DNA from: Lithodes maja
Lineage: Eukaryota; Arthropoda; Malacostraca; Decapoda; Lithodidae
Assembly: GCA_037953745.1 (NCBI GenBank)
Contig: JBAKBP010012274.1
Span: forward strand, 1-64,000
Reading direction: 5' to 3'
DNA length: 64,000 nucleotides
Shown: one piece after another, positions 35,201 through 45,941 of the stretch
Layout: the number at the start of each line of letters is the position of its first letter
Numbering within the stretch: position 1 is the first letter of the stretch
Notes under the pieces: model-generated
The model's database searches: none
Told to the model about the DNA's origin: nothing
The model's input: the letters and a program-made list of their open reading frames with translations, nothing else
Translations under genes and position numbers: made by a program

Positions 35201-35205
35201 AAGAC
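35201..35205. other. Target-site duplication of the solo LTR (AAGAC)
   Basis: AAGAC at 35201-35205 and again at 38431-38435 flank the solo LTR. The flanks rejoin as two tandem copies of a roughly 25 bp unit (AAGACAATAGA...CATATAATG). Confidence 0.8.
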
Positions 35206-38200
35206 TAAAATGCCCCAGAACGAGAAGCCCACCACAGAAGCCACGAGCGAACACCACACAGAAACACCCGGAAGAAAGGTCCACAGAACGAAAGGACCAG
35301 CTGACCGAGCCAGCCATTTCAGACAGGCCCAAGCCCGCAGGGCTAAGCAGCTCCAGGCCGAACCCACCTACCTTTTCTAAACTGACCATTTTCCACACCT
35401 CACGTACACTACCCCCCTCGTGTCCTACACTCCTAACTACAAAGATGATGAACAGGAATATACATTCATATTAAAAACACCCATGCCCTGTCCCGACGTT
35501 GAGCCAATGCCAACACATCAGACAGCCATAATTATATCTATGTATGTTCTTACATCCGAGAAGTAGATGTTATATATCTTAGAAGTTAAAACACCCACGC
35601 TTGTCCCTAGACCTCTTATATAATTTCCCATGACGAGTATAGATATATGTAACCCGTGCTCAGTCGCCCCTTGCATTGTTCCTCTAGTAACTAAGGGTCT
35701 CTAATATTAACTGCCACCAGTATTGATACGACATAGCGGCACTGTCCTTGTGTCGTATTGTGCCAAGTACAGATCAACCAGGTTTCATCACCTTATTAGG
35801 ACGACGACTATAATGTCGTCGTTCATCGATGTATGCAATCCTTAGTTTAAGATTAATATTAACATTCCCTAACATCTTGTCTTGCCAGACTAAGCTTCTG
35901 AAGACCCATCGCCCCATAAATCTATGTATTCAATCCTTAGGTTAAGTATTTTTATCCGCCATTGTGTTCACCTTTTTCCATTTACTTTTCCACAATTGTC
36001 ATACGTCTTTCCCTTGCCTCCTTCGTATCCACAGTCCACACTACGCCAATTTACTTTGTGTCATGCACCTCTTACCCCAACCAGAGATTGTATAAGATAA
36101 CCTGGTTACCAGTATCTGTCATAAGTACCCCGAAACAATAACTAAGTACCCCTCCGAACTGCCGCTGTTGTTGGTATATTTATATTTAATAGAAAACGCA
36201 GTTCCCAGGGCCAACTAATAGTATCCATAACCCCTCGGACTGATCACATAACTCTATCTTTTCCAGACTCATATACCACCCCATAGTTGCATTCCCGGTA
36301 GCATTTGGCTAACGTATTCTACTGCCTTTTCAAACTCCAATATCAATTGTAGCCTAATGCCACCCCCACGCCCAGGGACCTTAGGGGCAAAATTTCCCTG
36401 TAGCCCTTGAACTCTCTCCCCCCCCCCCCCCTCTCATTAAGACACCCACGCTTCTCGACTCTTGTCCGACCTAGCCTCTCTCTCATACCTCTTAAAGATC
36501 CTTGAATTGTCCATTGCCAACGCTCTCCAACCTTTTATATATTATATACTCCTATCCAGCCTACCTTCACTTAGTAGGCCAGAACAACATTAGAACTTTA
36601 CTAGCCCCTTGCATGCCATCTATTCTCTTACAACCCATTCACAACCCTGCACCCAATGGTCGTCGGTGCGAGGCTAGCCGCCTCGCCAGTAACTAACTTC
36701 TATTGCCATACTTCCAGATAAATGTGGCAGAGTTAGCAAACCAGTCTCCACCACATCCAGCAAACCCTACAATTAACAACCAGCCGAGTAAAACCAGCTA
36801 GCTAAGGCACCTTCGGTTTTGGTATTAAGGACACCCACATCTGTCTCATACACAGAGGGTTATTACAAACACTGGTGATATGGCAAGCCCCTAGCCACAG
36901 CCGCCGGACGACTATCACAGAGAGAGGGCGCCCAGCTCCCCCTTTTTGCCCACCCGAGGAGGGAGACCCCCACCCCCGCGGAGGTATACCTGGCCCCTGT
37001 TTTGACTTCCGAGTCATTGCCAGGTAGCACAGGAATTCTTCCTATCAATGAACTAACCATGCATGATTAACACCTTTACTAACCTCTATTAACTCACAAT
37101 AAACCATTTACCTTTCTTGCATACTCTGATCACTAAATTAGCACCTCAGCTATACCATAGAATGAAGATTGAACAATCTAAGAGAGACGCTCCTATCACA
37201 GCTGTCCCCATCCTCCTCGCAAAGTAGATCCAGTCTCTCTCCCCTAAATACTTCCAGTATAGCCAAAATAGTACCTCTTACTAAGGCTCAGTTATATGAA
37301 AATATAAAGGCTTCCTATGGCCATGTGCCACAACAGTAAAATACCATCTTACCTAGTCCCCATATCTATTGAGAGCTCAAATAAGTCCATAAGACTCGAG
37401 ATCCCTACTGTCTACAGGGTCCAGAACCGAGCCTATAAATCTAGCTCCCGCCCCCAGTCAAATCAGTTGAAAGCTAGACACCAACCAGCGGTCACTACCC
37501 TGCAGTTAACGTCTAGCTCTGCCCTTGTGTTGTTCCGGAGTGAGATTCCAGAGCCGGCAGACTCCGTGGCAGATTTGGATAGAAGGACCTGCCCACGTAT
37601 TTGAGAACTTCACACATATGGGCCCCCTGGACGGCCGCGGAACCAGTCGTTAGCCCCCAACATCATGGACGCAAGATTACCAGGACCAGACCCATCAGAT
37701 ACTACCCAAGATTCCCTTTAGCAGTACTACATATTACTGTGCTGTTTAGAGATTCACTAATTAATATTTCTACGAAGTGGCTATCTCTTTGCCCCAGTAT
37801 AATTCATATAACCATTCAACTAGGAAGTGCTAAGCGTATCAGTGTTCATTATTTAACAGGCGATACTAACTCTCGTAATCAACCATATGCCCAGATATTA
37901 TTACCTAGAAGGAAACCCTAGTGATATCTGAAGGTTCGCCCACTGATTTGCGTTCTATGTATTTCTGAGACAAGAATATAAAACTTAGATCAGTACCCCC
38001 TGAGGTTACTAGAATTCCTGTGCTCTAAAATATGCGTGTCTAATCTAGTCTGTGAACTACTACTTGTGCACCAGAGCTACCAGTAATAAATCTAACAGTG
38101 AATATGATTCTATAAGTAACATTGATGGTCTTCGGTATATAAACCTGTTGAATTAAAGCCAGTGATCAGAAGATTAATACCTGAACGTTGGAAGTGGGAG

Positions 38201-38430
38201 ACTAGGCTCCATCCAGATCCACTTATGCTAGTGTTGTTCAATTCTATTATATTGTCTTGCACGAGTATTCTGCAGTGGTATATAAATAAACGTGATCGTG
38301 TAACTTGCTACCATGTGTTTCTTTGTGTTCTCTATTCCTCATATCTTGTATTGTGCATGCAGCCTTATATACCCAGTCAATTAGAACTCACATTACCCAA
38401 GTTAAACCTGTAGAAAAACAGGGCATAACA
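35206..38430 (+). mobile_element. Solo LTR of the element C family
   Basis: The 3225 bp LTR begins TAAAATGCCCC and ends GGGCATAACA. It is homologous to the inverse of 20478-24150 and is flanked by the 5 bp duplication AAGAC. No primer-binding site or internal sequence follows. An AATAAA at 38285-38290 is the likely polyadenylation signal. It probably formed by LTR-LTR recombination of an older insertion. The small ORFs within it mirror those in the other copy and are not proteins. Confidence 0.85.
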
Positions 38431-38559
38431 AAGACAATAGAGGATTCATATAATGCCAAAATATAGTTTGTAATATAGCTTTATTTCACTTATTCCCTAA
38501 GTACATATTATTGAACAAGAATGTGTTAACATGAGAACATAAATGGTACAACTTCAGAG

Positions 38560-38806
38560 ATGCCCCAGATACCCCATCAGAGATGGGGTCGTTTCGGGCC
38601 ATGAGTGAGCACCGTGCCTCATGTGAAGGCAAGATGGCAGGTGCTCGTTGTACTCTACGTGCTTCACATGTCTCACTCCCTAGACTGGAACAAGACCTCA
38701 CGGGCTTCACTGTTCATTGTAAAGCGGTGAATGTTAAGGCTCTCAGCCTATGCCCGAGAGGAAGTAAGTTGGAATATAGAAAAAAAAAAAAAAAAAAAAA
38801 AAAAAC
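38560..38806 (+). mobile_element. 5'-truncated SINE with poly-A tail
   Basis: CTTCACATGTCTCACTCCC, AAGACCTCACGGGCTTCAC and GGCTCTCAGCCTATGCCC match the tail half of the SINE at 14217-14727 in inverse orientation. The copy ends in a 24-base A run. The tRNA-like head is missing. Confidence 0.75.
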
Positions 38807-40120
38807 TTAATCAAATATCTTCTAGCACGATCGCGGATCTGGTTGGAGATCAGGTATGCTCAATGCGGCTTAAATTGAATTTCCTTTCTTTAGGATCAAA
38901 TCAATATTATCTTTTCAAAAGATTGTATTAATACTTAGTCGGGTACCTTAATGTTCACTTTATCCGTAACTTGGGTATAATCAGCTACTGTACTAGTATT
39001 TGACGAGGTTAAGATAAGTCACTATATTGCATTTCTATGAATATATAACCTTGCACACTGGTATACTTAACAAGATTGAATTCAAGTTTTGTGGACTCTA
39101 AAATATTTTCACTGGTCTTAATTATTTCAAAGTTAGTTTAGGCAAAAATCCGTCTTATTTGGATTTAATTTTTTGTCTATGTTAGGAAGGCGTAGGCTAG
39201 TAACTGATTTAACACTGATCCACTTGTAGGGGGAATCTGTTTCTATAGATTCTAATTTGTAAACACTTTGAATGATTTTCTTCAAAATAAGGAGTTTAGG
39301 GACTCTGAATGTTTGATCACAGGTAAAAAATGTGAGTTATTTTATGTGAAATCTGTCTTATTTGGATTGAATTCCTTATTTAAGTTAGAGAGGTGTACTG
39401 AACGAATTTAACACTGGTACACTAGTAGAGGGAATCTGTTTCTATAGATTCTCGTTAATGAACACTTTGATGATTTATTTCTAAATAAGGAGTTTGGGGA
39501 ACTCTGAATATTTTTATCACTTTTTGAACTCTAACTTATTTCTGCCTCGTCACTGGCATCGACTTAGGTACCTTTTCTTCAATCTTTCTTTTTTTAGAGA
39601 TGTAGAATACTAGCTGCTTGAAGTCTTCTGAGTCTCCGTAGGCCGTCCAGGTTGGCCGGTCGTGTGAAGTAATTTTACAGATGGGTTAATGGGTGTGGGA
39701 TCTTAAATATGGCTCCGTAACTTGTAATTAAACAGATGGGCACCATATCGGACTAACGCGAGTATTTGAGCCTATAGCTCTATCATTTATACTCGTCTAT
39801 CCCGACCTTTATATTATCCGGTGATGAAGTTCTGTTAAGGTACTCTTGGAATGGGGTCTTTAATATCGTGCCTCAGTTATGACGGAATAGCACGATATCA
39901 GACGAACGCAAGAAGATTTTATTATTTATCTTCTTGACTATCTCTGACCGTTGTAAGAGGTTCAAGGAACTCAGGGCGGTGTTTTAACCTTTTAGTTGCA
40001 AAGTCTAATGAGATGCCACAGACGAAATGCACCTAGGACTTGTGTCTGCAGAGTCCCCGTGAGGGTGTCTCGCCAAGCCCTTATAACACAAAAGATCGTG
40101 GGATGCCAAGATCTCCTGTG
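38807..40120. other. AT-rich sequence with an old tandem duplication
   Basis: Two diverged copies of a roughly 200 bp unit lie at about 39144-39345 and 39346-39540 (shared GTCTTATTTGGAT, GGGAATCTGTTTCTATAGAT). Near 39640, GGCCGTCCAGGTTGGCC resembles a motif in the element C LTR at about 21258. No genes are seen. Confidence 0.55.
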
Positions 40121-40124
40121 AGAA

Positions 40125-40407
40125 GTGGAAGCTGTGTGGACTTTCACTAGTAAAGTGTTGAGGGGTAGGGATGCCTGAGTCCCTCAACTTTTACTAAGGG
40201 AAGTGTAACCTAGAAGAAGGCGACTATGTTAAATACTGGGATGCCAGTACTAAAAAAGTTCCTCTAATAAGACACTTGTGAACTTTCAATAGTGAAAGTA
40301 TTGAGGAGTAGGGATGCCCGAGTTCCTCAACTTTCAACTAGGGAAAGCGTAACCTAGAGAAGGTGGCTATGTTAATCACTGGGATGCTAGTAATAACACA
40401 GTTCCTT
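40125..40407. repeat. Degenerate tandem repeat that hosts the DIRS insertion, left part
   Basis: Units of roughly 140 bp share GGGATGCC, CCTCAACTTT, AACCTAGA and CTATGTTAA. The sequence breaks at 40407, and the same repeat resumes at 52391 after the DIRS element, continuing the interrupted unit. Confidence 0.6.
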
Positions 40408-40722
40408 ATTTATTAGTGGCCCCTTCATCATTGACGATGCGCCTTACGTAGGTAATGGCCAATCTTTGAACTCTAGGCTTGCTGTTCAAACTTACCGCCC
40501 AAGGAGAACTCAAAATACGATTGCCTTACATCGTGAGCGAAACGCTCTAAATAACCACTCACGGACTCGTCCTTATGATGTGGGTCCACTACTAGGAAAA
40601 ACTAGTAAAAATAATAATAATAATAAAAAAAAAAACCATTAAACTTGACCTGGCTTGCGCTTTCCATGCGTCTGCTCTTGGGTACCGCTCGCCACCCCGC
40701 TCACTGCGAGCGTTCCTCCTTA
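40408..40722 (+). repeat. Left inverted terminal repeat of the DIRS element
   Basis: It starts ATTTATTAGTGGCCCC and runs to GAGCGTTCCTCCTTA. Its inverse is at 52047-52390 with few differences. An insertion of roughly 30 bases near the outer end distinguishes the right copy, the normal asymmetry of DIRS termini. Confidence 0.85.
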
Positions 40723-41395
40723 TACTCCTTGGGCCCGGACTCAAAGGACATGTGTCCCCGACACTCCTACCCACACCCCATTCGTCACCTTGCTTTATCA
40801 TATAGTGAGTCCTTGCTCATTTGTCCATGACAGTGCTGAAGTTAGGTTAGATTATAGATTCGGTGTAGGCTGAAGTGTTAAATTCGGGCCCTGGAGACTG
40901 TTTTTCTGGGTCTAAGCATTCGTGTTAATTAAGGAGTGTTCGTGTTGTGTTAAGGCACGCCGCTCCTAGTGTGTTGTTTTTCTTATACCTAAGGGGTGTT
41001 CGTGTTGTGATAAGGCACGTCGCCCCTAGTGTGTAGTTTTCTTATCCTAACCCACTATTAGTTCACTTATTAGGCATGAGGCTTCTTTTAGGGTGAACTT
41101 GAGCCTGTTGCTCGGTCCCTTCAGGGTGTGCAACAAGTATGCTTCGGGGCTAGTGCCATTGGACTTTTTCACGTAGTTGGGGGGTCCGGCACGGAGCCAT
41201 TCTACTCTGCAATCGTATCATCATGTGTTCTACAGGTGGCGGGGTCGACGCTGGATCGCAGGTTTGAGCCATTGACGAACTCATCACCAAGGGCTCCCAT
41301 CTAGTTGGCCTCATTAGGTTGCATATATATATGGTTAAGGAGTGTTATCACTGATTTTTTTTTTTTATTATTCATGATAATTATAAAACCATGCC
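40723..41395 (+). other. DIRS 5' region, no intact ORF
   Basis: Two roughly 60 bp repeats at 40933-41040 share GTGTTCGTGTTGTG and AAGGCACG. The sequence to 41395 has short open stretches but no recognisable gag. Confidence 0.45.
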
Positions 41396-41406
41396 ATATA
41401 TGTACA

Positions 41407-41627
41407 CGTTGTTTATCCCTATATATTTACCGAAGGGGCTCCCTTCCGGCGGGATTTTTATGGTTCTAGTGAGTCTGAACATTAAAAGAACAACGTATCT
41501 CAAGGTGTACCGTGGGGGTCCCCCGCCGGGAAAACACTGAGCTATATTAAAACGTTGTTTATCCCTATATATTTACCGAAGGGGCCCCCTTCCGGCGGGA
41601 TTTTTATGGTTCTAGTGAGTCAGCACA
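41407..41627. repeat. 146 bp tandem repeat, target of the outer piggyBac
   Basis: Unit 1 (41407-41552) and unit 2 (from 41553) share CGTTGTTTATCCCTATATAT and GTGTACCGTGGGGGTCCCCC. Unit 1 has an uninterrupted TTAA at 41482-41485. Unit 2 is split there by the insertion and resumes at 44240-44312. Confidence 0.88.
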
Positions 41628-42254
41628 TTAACCCTGCTCAGGCATATTTGCCCCATATGGGGTCCGCGCGCATGCGTAAAAAAAGTTTTTCGCGAATATT
41701 TCACGGCCGGATGCCGATGGCAAGAAGTTATGACGACGAGCAGTCAGCCTGCATCGTCCTACGACTGGGAGAGGGTGTGAGCCGCCGCTATCTCTCCTCC
41801 CCTTTCCTGTACCAACCTGTCCGGTCACCATATGGGGTCCATAATCCCAAATGTGTACTACAAATTTCCCCTTCGTATCGAACTTTTTTTTTAGCTTCAG
41901 AGTTCTGCCTTGTTGTCACCCAAAACCCTCAGCCATCCAGTCCACGGCCCTGCAACCAAATTAATCCAGCTTATGTAATGTATGAGATATGCCTCACTTG
42001 TTTTGACCCTTTTTTCACTACTTTTTTTTTTTTTTTTTTTTTTTTTACTTAACCCTTCGACCCCGGGTGGTACACGTGTGTACCATTTTTTTTTGGCCCG
42101 AGGAACCCGGGTGGTACACCACTGTACCATTGCTTGCGTGAGTGCTTTTCGAATGGCGCGCGTAAAAATTTCGCTCCGTGGTCACCAGGCGTCGCTAGGC
42201 GACGCCACCAGACAGCATGTACGCCACCAAAACAGTCTCTACCCTGCCGCCAAC

Positions 42255-43310
42255 ATGGATACTAGCCCAAAAAGTTATTCCCTTGTGTCCGATTCTACGC
42301 TCCCTTCGACGCCTGCCCATGTTCGTCGCGCCCTAACGCAAAGGCACGTACAAGATGCGTTGACTCCCGGAGGTATTGAGATAGCTTTGAGGAGTTATGA
42401 ACGTGGTGAAGGCCAAAATAGTGTTGATGAGTTGGGTAGTGATAGCTCCGAGTCTTATCAGTCTCACTATAGTGAAGATTTTGACGATCTAGACGAAATC
42501 CATGAAAGATACGCCTTTTTTAGTGGATTTGACCATGACGATGAAAGTGATGATAGTGAGGCTGAGCGGGAGGCTGAGGTTGACCCGCCATTGTCTTCCT
42601 TATCTACCCACGCCACCCAAGTTGCCCCAGGCTCCCGCCATTCTTCCCCACCACCACCAGCACTCCCTAGGGTTGAGGACCCCCCACTTTCGGCCTATTT
42701 ACCCACTCCTTCCCCACCTCGCCGACCTACACGCCGCCCACGCATCATTCGTTCCCCGCGAGATTATGAGGGGGGCTCTGAAGAAGAAGGGCACCTCACA
42801 GATGACTCTGGCCATGATTACCTGGGTCCACCGTCAGGGCAAGATGACGGCTCTGACGACAACGACGATGACGACGACTTTATGGACATCGACGACCCTC
42901 AACCCAGACGCTTTGCCCAGGGCCGTCGTGCTCCTGGCCGCCCTGGCCGCCGGGCTGGCCGCCGGGCTGGGCCTGGGCGCCGTCGCGCTCCTGGCCGCCC
43001 TAGGGTGCGCGCCGCCAAAGTTCGTGGGCGTGCTGCCCCCGCTCTAGCTCCACAGAGGGCAGTGGCACAACCTGGGCGCCCCGTTCAGGACCGCCTGCAG
43101 TGTGCACAGTATCTAAATGTGCACAAGCTCTGTTACCTGCCTCTGGAACGAGATGGAGTCACCATTAGCAGAAGGCGGTGCCATGTCTGCTGGAACAGCC
43201 AGGTGAGGCCGAGGAAGCACAAAAAGACCACCATGCAGTGTGTGGAGTGCCAGGTGTCACTATGTACTATACCGTGCTTTGCTGAATACCACAGCAAGCA
43301 GGAGTACTAA
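42255..43310 (+). CDS. piggyBac-derived protein: acidic N-terminus plus cysteine-rich domain, no DDE core
   Basis: The open frame extends back to 41982 through a poly-T read as Phe, but the plausible start is ATG 42255 (351 residues) or 42153. The N-terminal part is acidic and Ser-rich, then Pro-rich (around residues 115-160), then a run of Asp residues (about 195-215). A basic Arg/Gly/Pro stretch follows (RRAPGRPGRRAGRRAG). The last 45 residues form the cysteine-rich zinc domain of piggyBac transposases (CHVCWNSQVRPRKHKKTTMQ, then CVECQVSLCTIPCFAEYH). The whole DDD catalytic domain is absent with no frame break. Such a protein could bind transposon ends and compete with the transposase; that role is inferred. 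Confidence 0.7.
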   Translation: MDTSPKSYSLVSDSTLPSTPAHVRRALTQRHVQDALTPGGIEIALRSYERGEGQNSVDELGSDSSESYQSHYSEDFDDLDEIHERYAFFSGFDHDDESDDSEAEREAEVDPPLSSLSTHATQVAPGSRHSSPPPPALPRVEDPPLSAYLPTPSPPRRPTRRPRIIRSPRDYEGGSEEEGHLTDDSGHDYLGPPSGQDDGSDDNDDDDDFMDIDDPQPRRFAQGRRAPGRPGRRAGRRAGPGRRRAPGRPRVRAAKVRGRAAPALAPQRAVAQPGRPVQDRLQCAQYLNVHKLCYLPLERDGVTISRRRCHVCWNSQVRPRKHKKTTMQCVECQVSLCTIPCFAEYHSKQEY

Positions 43311-44054
43311 CTAATAATCATAGTGAAAGTACCAAAGACTGACAATATGTATGTATATAGGCAACAAGTGGAAATAAAACAATGTACAGGTGTATTGTGA
43401 TAAAAAAATCATGTATTATGAAAACATATATAAATAAGTGAAAAAAGACACAATAAATTGTATATAAAACGTTTACAAAGCATATAACTAAGTGAAAGTG
43501 ACACATGACATAATATTAGATGGCCAAAGTATAATAAACACCTGTGATAACGAATAATCAGTGCCTAATATAACAATAACCTACCTCAATTACTCATAAA
43601 AACTACGGTATCGAGTGAAAATGTGAAATATTTGTTACAATCATAGCCTAATAAACATATTTTATATAATTGGACTCCAAATAACTATAATAACATCACT
43701 ATCAATACATAAAATCGCCTCCGGGAGGTAAAAGGTTTTGCGCGACGAGTGGCTAAGAAAACAGTAGGTTAGCCGAGCCGGGGCCTGGGCAAAGGCGACG
43801 CATCCGAACGCGGGATGATTTTCACGCATAAAAATCACTCCACTTCCCGCGCTCACCATTATGCAATCACTTGGGCTAGAGACCTCTACTCAACGGCATT
43901 CTACACATGAAGGTTTGTGCTACATTTTTCTGTTTTTTTTATAACTTTGTGTAATGTATTTCAGGAGTAACATGTGAATCAACAGGGACCAAAATTCCTG
44001 AAAACCCCCGGACACACAGTACAGTCACGATATTCCCTAGCCGGGGTCGGAGGG
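43311..44054. other. 3' region of the inner piggyBac
   Basis: AT-rich and non-coding. The last 20 bases are the terminal inverted repeat. Confidence 0.6.
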
Positions 44055-44312
44055 TTAATATTTACAGTAGTGTGATTTGCGCTTAACATAATATTAAGCA
44101 TTAATTGTAGTTTCTATTGGTAACAAGAAATTTAAAATCCATCAATTAGTTTTCGGGTGAGAGCCGTTTAAATTGCCGGTAACCATATGGGGCCACATTG
44201 CTAATTTCGCCACACTTCTGGAACATTACCTGAGCAGGGTTAAAAGAACAACGTATCTCAAAGTGTACCGTGGGGGTCCCCCGCCGGGAAAACACTCTGA
44301 GCTATATTAATA

Positions 44313-44837
44313 TTCAGTAGTCACCGCTGAGTACGGGTCTACAATGAATTCAGCTTGAGTTATTTAAGGCGTATAGTATAATTCCGGGGACCCCGGCACG
44401 TTACTAAAAAAGAATTTAAGTTTCGAGGGTTAACGACGACGCCCCCCTCTTCGTTACTAAAAAATAATTAAAGTTTCAAGGGTTAACGGCGACGCCCCCC
44501 TCTTAATCACGTCTTCCGCCGACAACCAAAATAACACAAACAACAAATCGTTCTTCTGGCCTAAGACAGACAAATTCAATATTCCAAGACTGGCACAGTT
44601 TACAAATGAATTCTATTTGGGATAATTAAGGCATTTAGTGCCAACATGTCACTAACAATAATTAGAGTTGCGAAGGATAACGGCGACGCCCCCCCTCGTA
44701 ATCACATTTTACGCCGCCAACAATTAACATCTTTTGGCCTTAAAATAGACGAACATTACGCCGGCCGATATTAAAAAAAGTGGGACCCACAATCGCCGCG
44801 CGTATCAAGGTCACGGCGACGCCGAGACATAAACTCA
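44313..44837. repeat. Degenerate short tandem repeats
   Basis: Units of about 55 bp contain GTTACTAAAAA and GGGTTAACGGCGACGCCCCC near 44401-44510, with diverged copies near 44655-44700 and GGCGACGCC again at 44815. No gene is visible. Confidence 0.6.
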
Positions 44838-45575
44838 CCCTTTCTTACAGTTTCTTACAGTAGATCCTCTGGAAAAAGGCAAACTAGGCCTGTGTATCCA
44901 GCTCAGTACCAGTACTTGCACTGCTGCAGTCGTTCACGGTGTTGGCGGCGGCGGTAGCAGACGCAACATTTTTACTATTCTGTATTTTTGCTTTATAATC
45001 AAACTTCAAATCTTGTCTTCCCCATGCTTTATCAAGACTACTTTCAAACTCCCTTATTGATTCGGAATCGACTACATACTGGAGCAGTGCGTTCCACTCA
45101 TTTACCACTCTTATCAAAAAATGAGTTCTTTGCCTTCTCAAGCCTATTTCTTTCTTTGTAAATTTTCTTAGAGTGTCCTCTCGTTCTTGTTCCCTCCCGC
45201 ATCAAGAAGATACCTTCACACACATCCTCATCATACTTTCCTGACACTATCTTAAAAGTCTCTATCATATCCCCTCTCTTTCTCCTATATGCCAGTGTCA
45301 GAAGCCCCAGTGTCCTCAACCTCTGCTCATAGCCCGCGTTCTTCAACGTTGGTACTAGCTTGCTAGCTCTCCTCTGCACTTTCTCCACAGCTTCTATATC
45401 CTTTACCATATATGGAGCCCACACCTGGTTCGCATATTCCAGGTGCGGCCTAACCAGCGCTGTATAGAGATTCCTGAAGATTTCTTCGTCAAGTGATACA
45501 AATGTCCTCCTTATCAGCCCTACAATTCTATTGGCTTTGTTTATCTTTTCCGCTAAATGTTCTGAGAAATTTAAC
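44838..45575 (-). pseudogene. CR1/Jockey-type LINE, RT C-terminal half and 3' tail
   Basis: Minus-strand motifs run from LNFSEHLAEKINKANRIVGL through VRPHLEYANQVWAPYM and RRKRGDMIETFKI to the end of the ORF near 44887, with a frame change near 45120. The 3' end carries a CTGTAAGAAA direct repeat (44838-44862), typical of CR1-type tails. The matching N-terminal half is at 47150-47600, so the LINE is split by the DIRS fragment between them. Confidence 0.75.
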
Positions 45576-45587
45576 TTATTAAAAAGG

Positions 45588-45941
45588 GGAAAGGTGCACC
45601 ATCGTTTTTGCCCAGTGCAAGCTCTAACCAAATATTTAAGAGTGGCACCTCTAAATCACCAGGGTGCTTTATGGGTCGCAAGTCCGGGTGAACGCTTGAT
45701 GGAGCGTACACTGGCTTCTCTCTTGGTCGAGGACTTTAAAGAGAAGAATCCTGGCATTGTGGGTAAGACCCACGATTTACGCAAGGGGTCAGCCTCTTTA
45801 AGTTTCCTTAATAATCTTTCGGTGGAAGTTATTAAGTCCACACAGTTGTGGGCCTCTAATCAGGAGTTTTTGCCTCGATACCTTTCAGTAGCTCTGGACA
45901 AACCTTCCTTGCCATGTATAGCTTTACGGCAGAGGGTCTAG
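45588..45941 (+). pseudogene. DIRS tyrosine recombinase, C-terminal fragment
   Basis: FCPVQALTKYL, GALWVASPGERLME and THDLRKGSASLSFLNNL, then LWASNQEFLPRYLSVAL, give the HxxR, W and nucleophilic Y positions of the tyrosine recombinase fold. The first catalytic Arg region is lost with the left part. The ORF ends in the same way as the related frame ending at 50109. Confidence 0.75.

Larger units (their letters stand above)
42053..44054 (+). mobile_element. Inner piggyBac element carrying a catalytic-domain-less ORF
   Basis: TTAA flanks lie at 42049-42052 and 44055-44058. The ends are CCCTTCGACCCCGG and, on the right, CCGGGGTCGGAGGG. The left subterminal region has two GTGGTACAC-containing repeats. 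It is nested in the outer MITE and has a different terminal sequence, hence another family. Confidence 0.8.
41632..44239. mobile_element. Outer non-autonomous piggyBac element
   Basis: TTAA flanks lie at 41628-41631 and 44240-44243. The inverted ends are CCCTGCTCAGG and CCTGAGCAGGG. Without the nested element it is about 600 bp with no ORF, that is, a piggyBac MITE. CCATATGGGG lies just inside both ends. The paralogous unit at 41482 shows the empty site with a single TTAA, confirming the boundaries. Confidence 0.88.

Noticed and set aside
36502..36696. Small ORF conserved between two places (22172-22387 minus and here)
   Set aside because: It is conserved only because both are copies of the same LTR. 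The frame is not preserved over its full length, and it has no motif.
35084..38430. DNA transposon with 30 bp terminal inverted repeats (TGTTATGCCCTG ... CAGGGCATAACA)
   Set aside because: The left inverted end is a separate old LTR fragment. The polypurine tract of element C, the LTR start TAAAATGCCCC and the AAGAC duplication define a solo LTR instead.
41982..42254. N-terminal extension of the inner piggyBac ORF with a Phe run
   Set aside because: It reads through the poly-T before the inner inverted repeat and the TTAA itself, so it lies partly outside the inner element. ATG 42255 or 42153 is more plausible.
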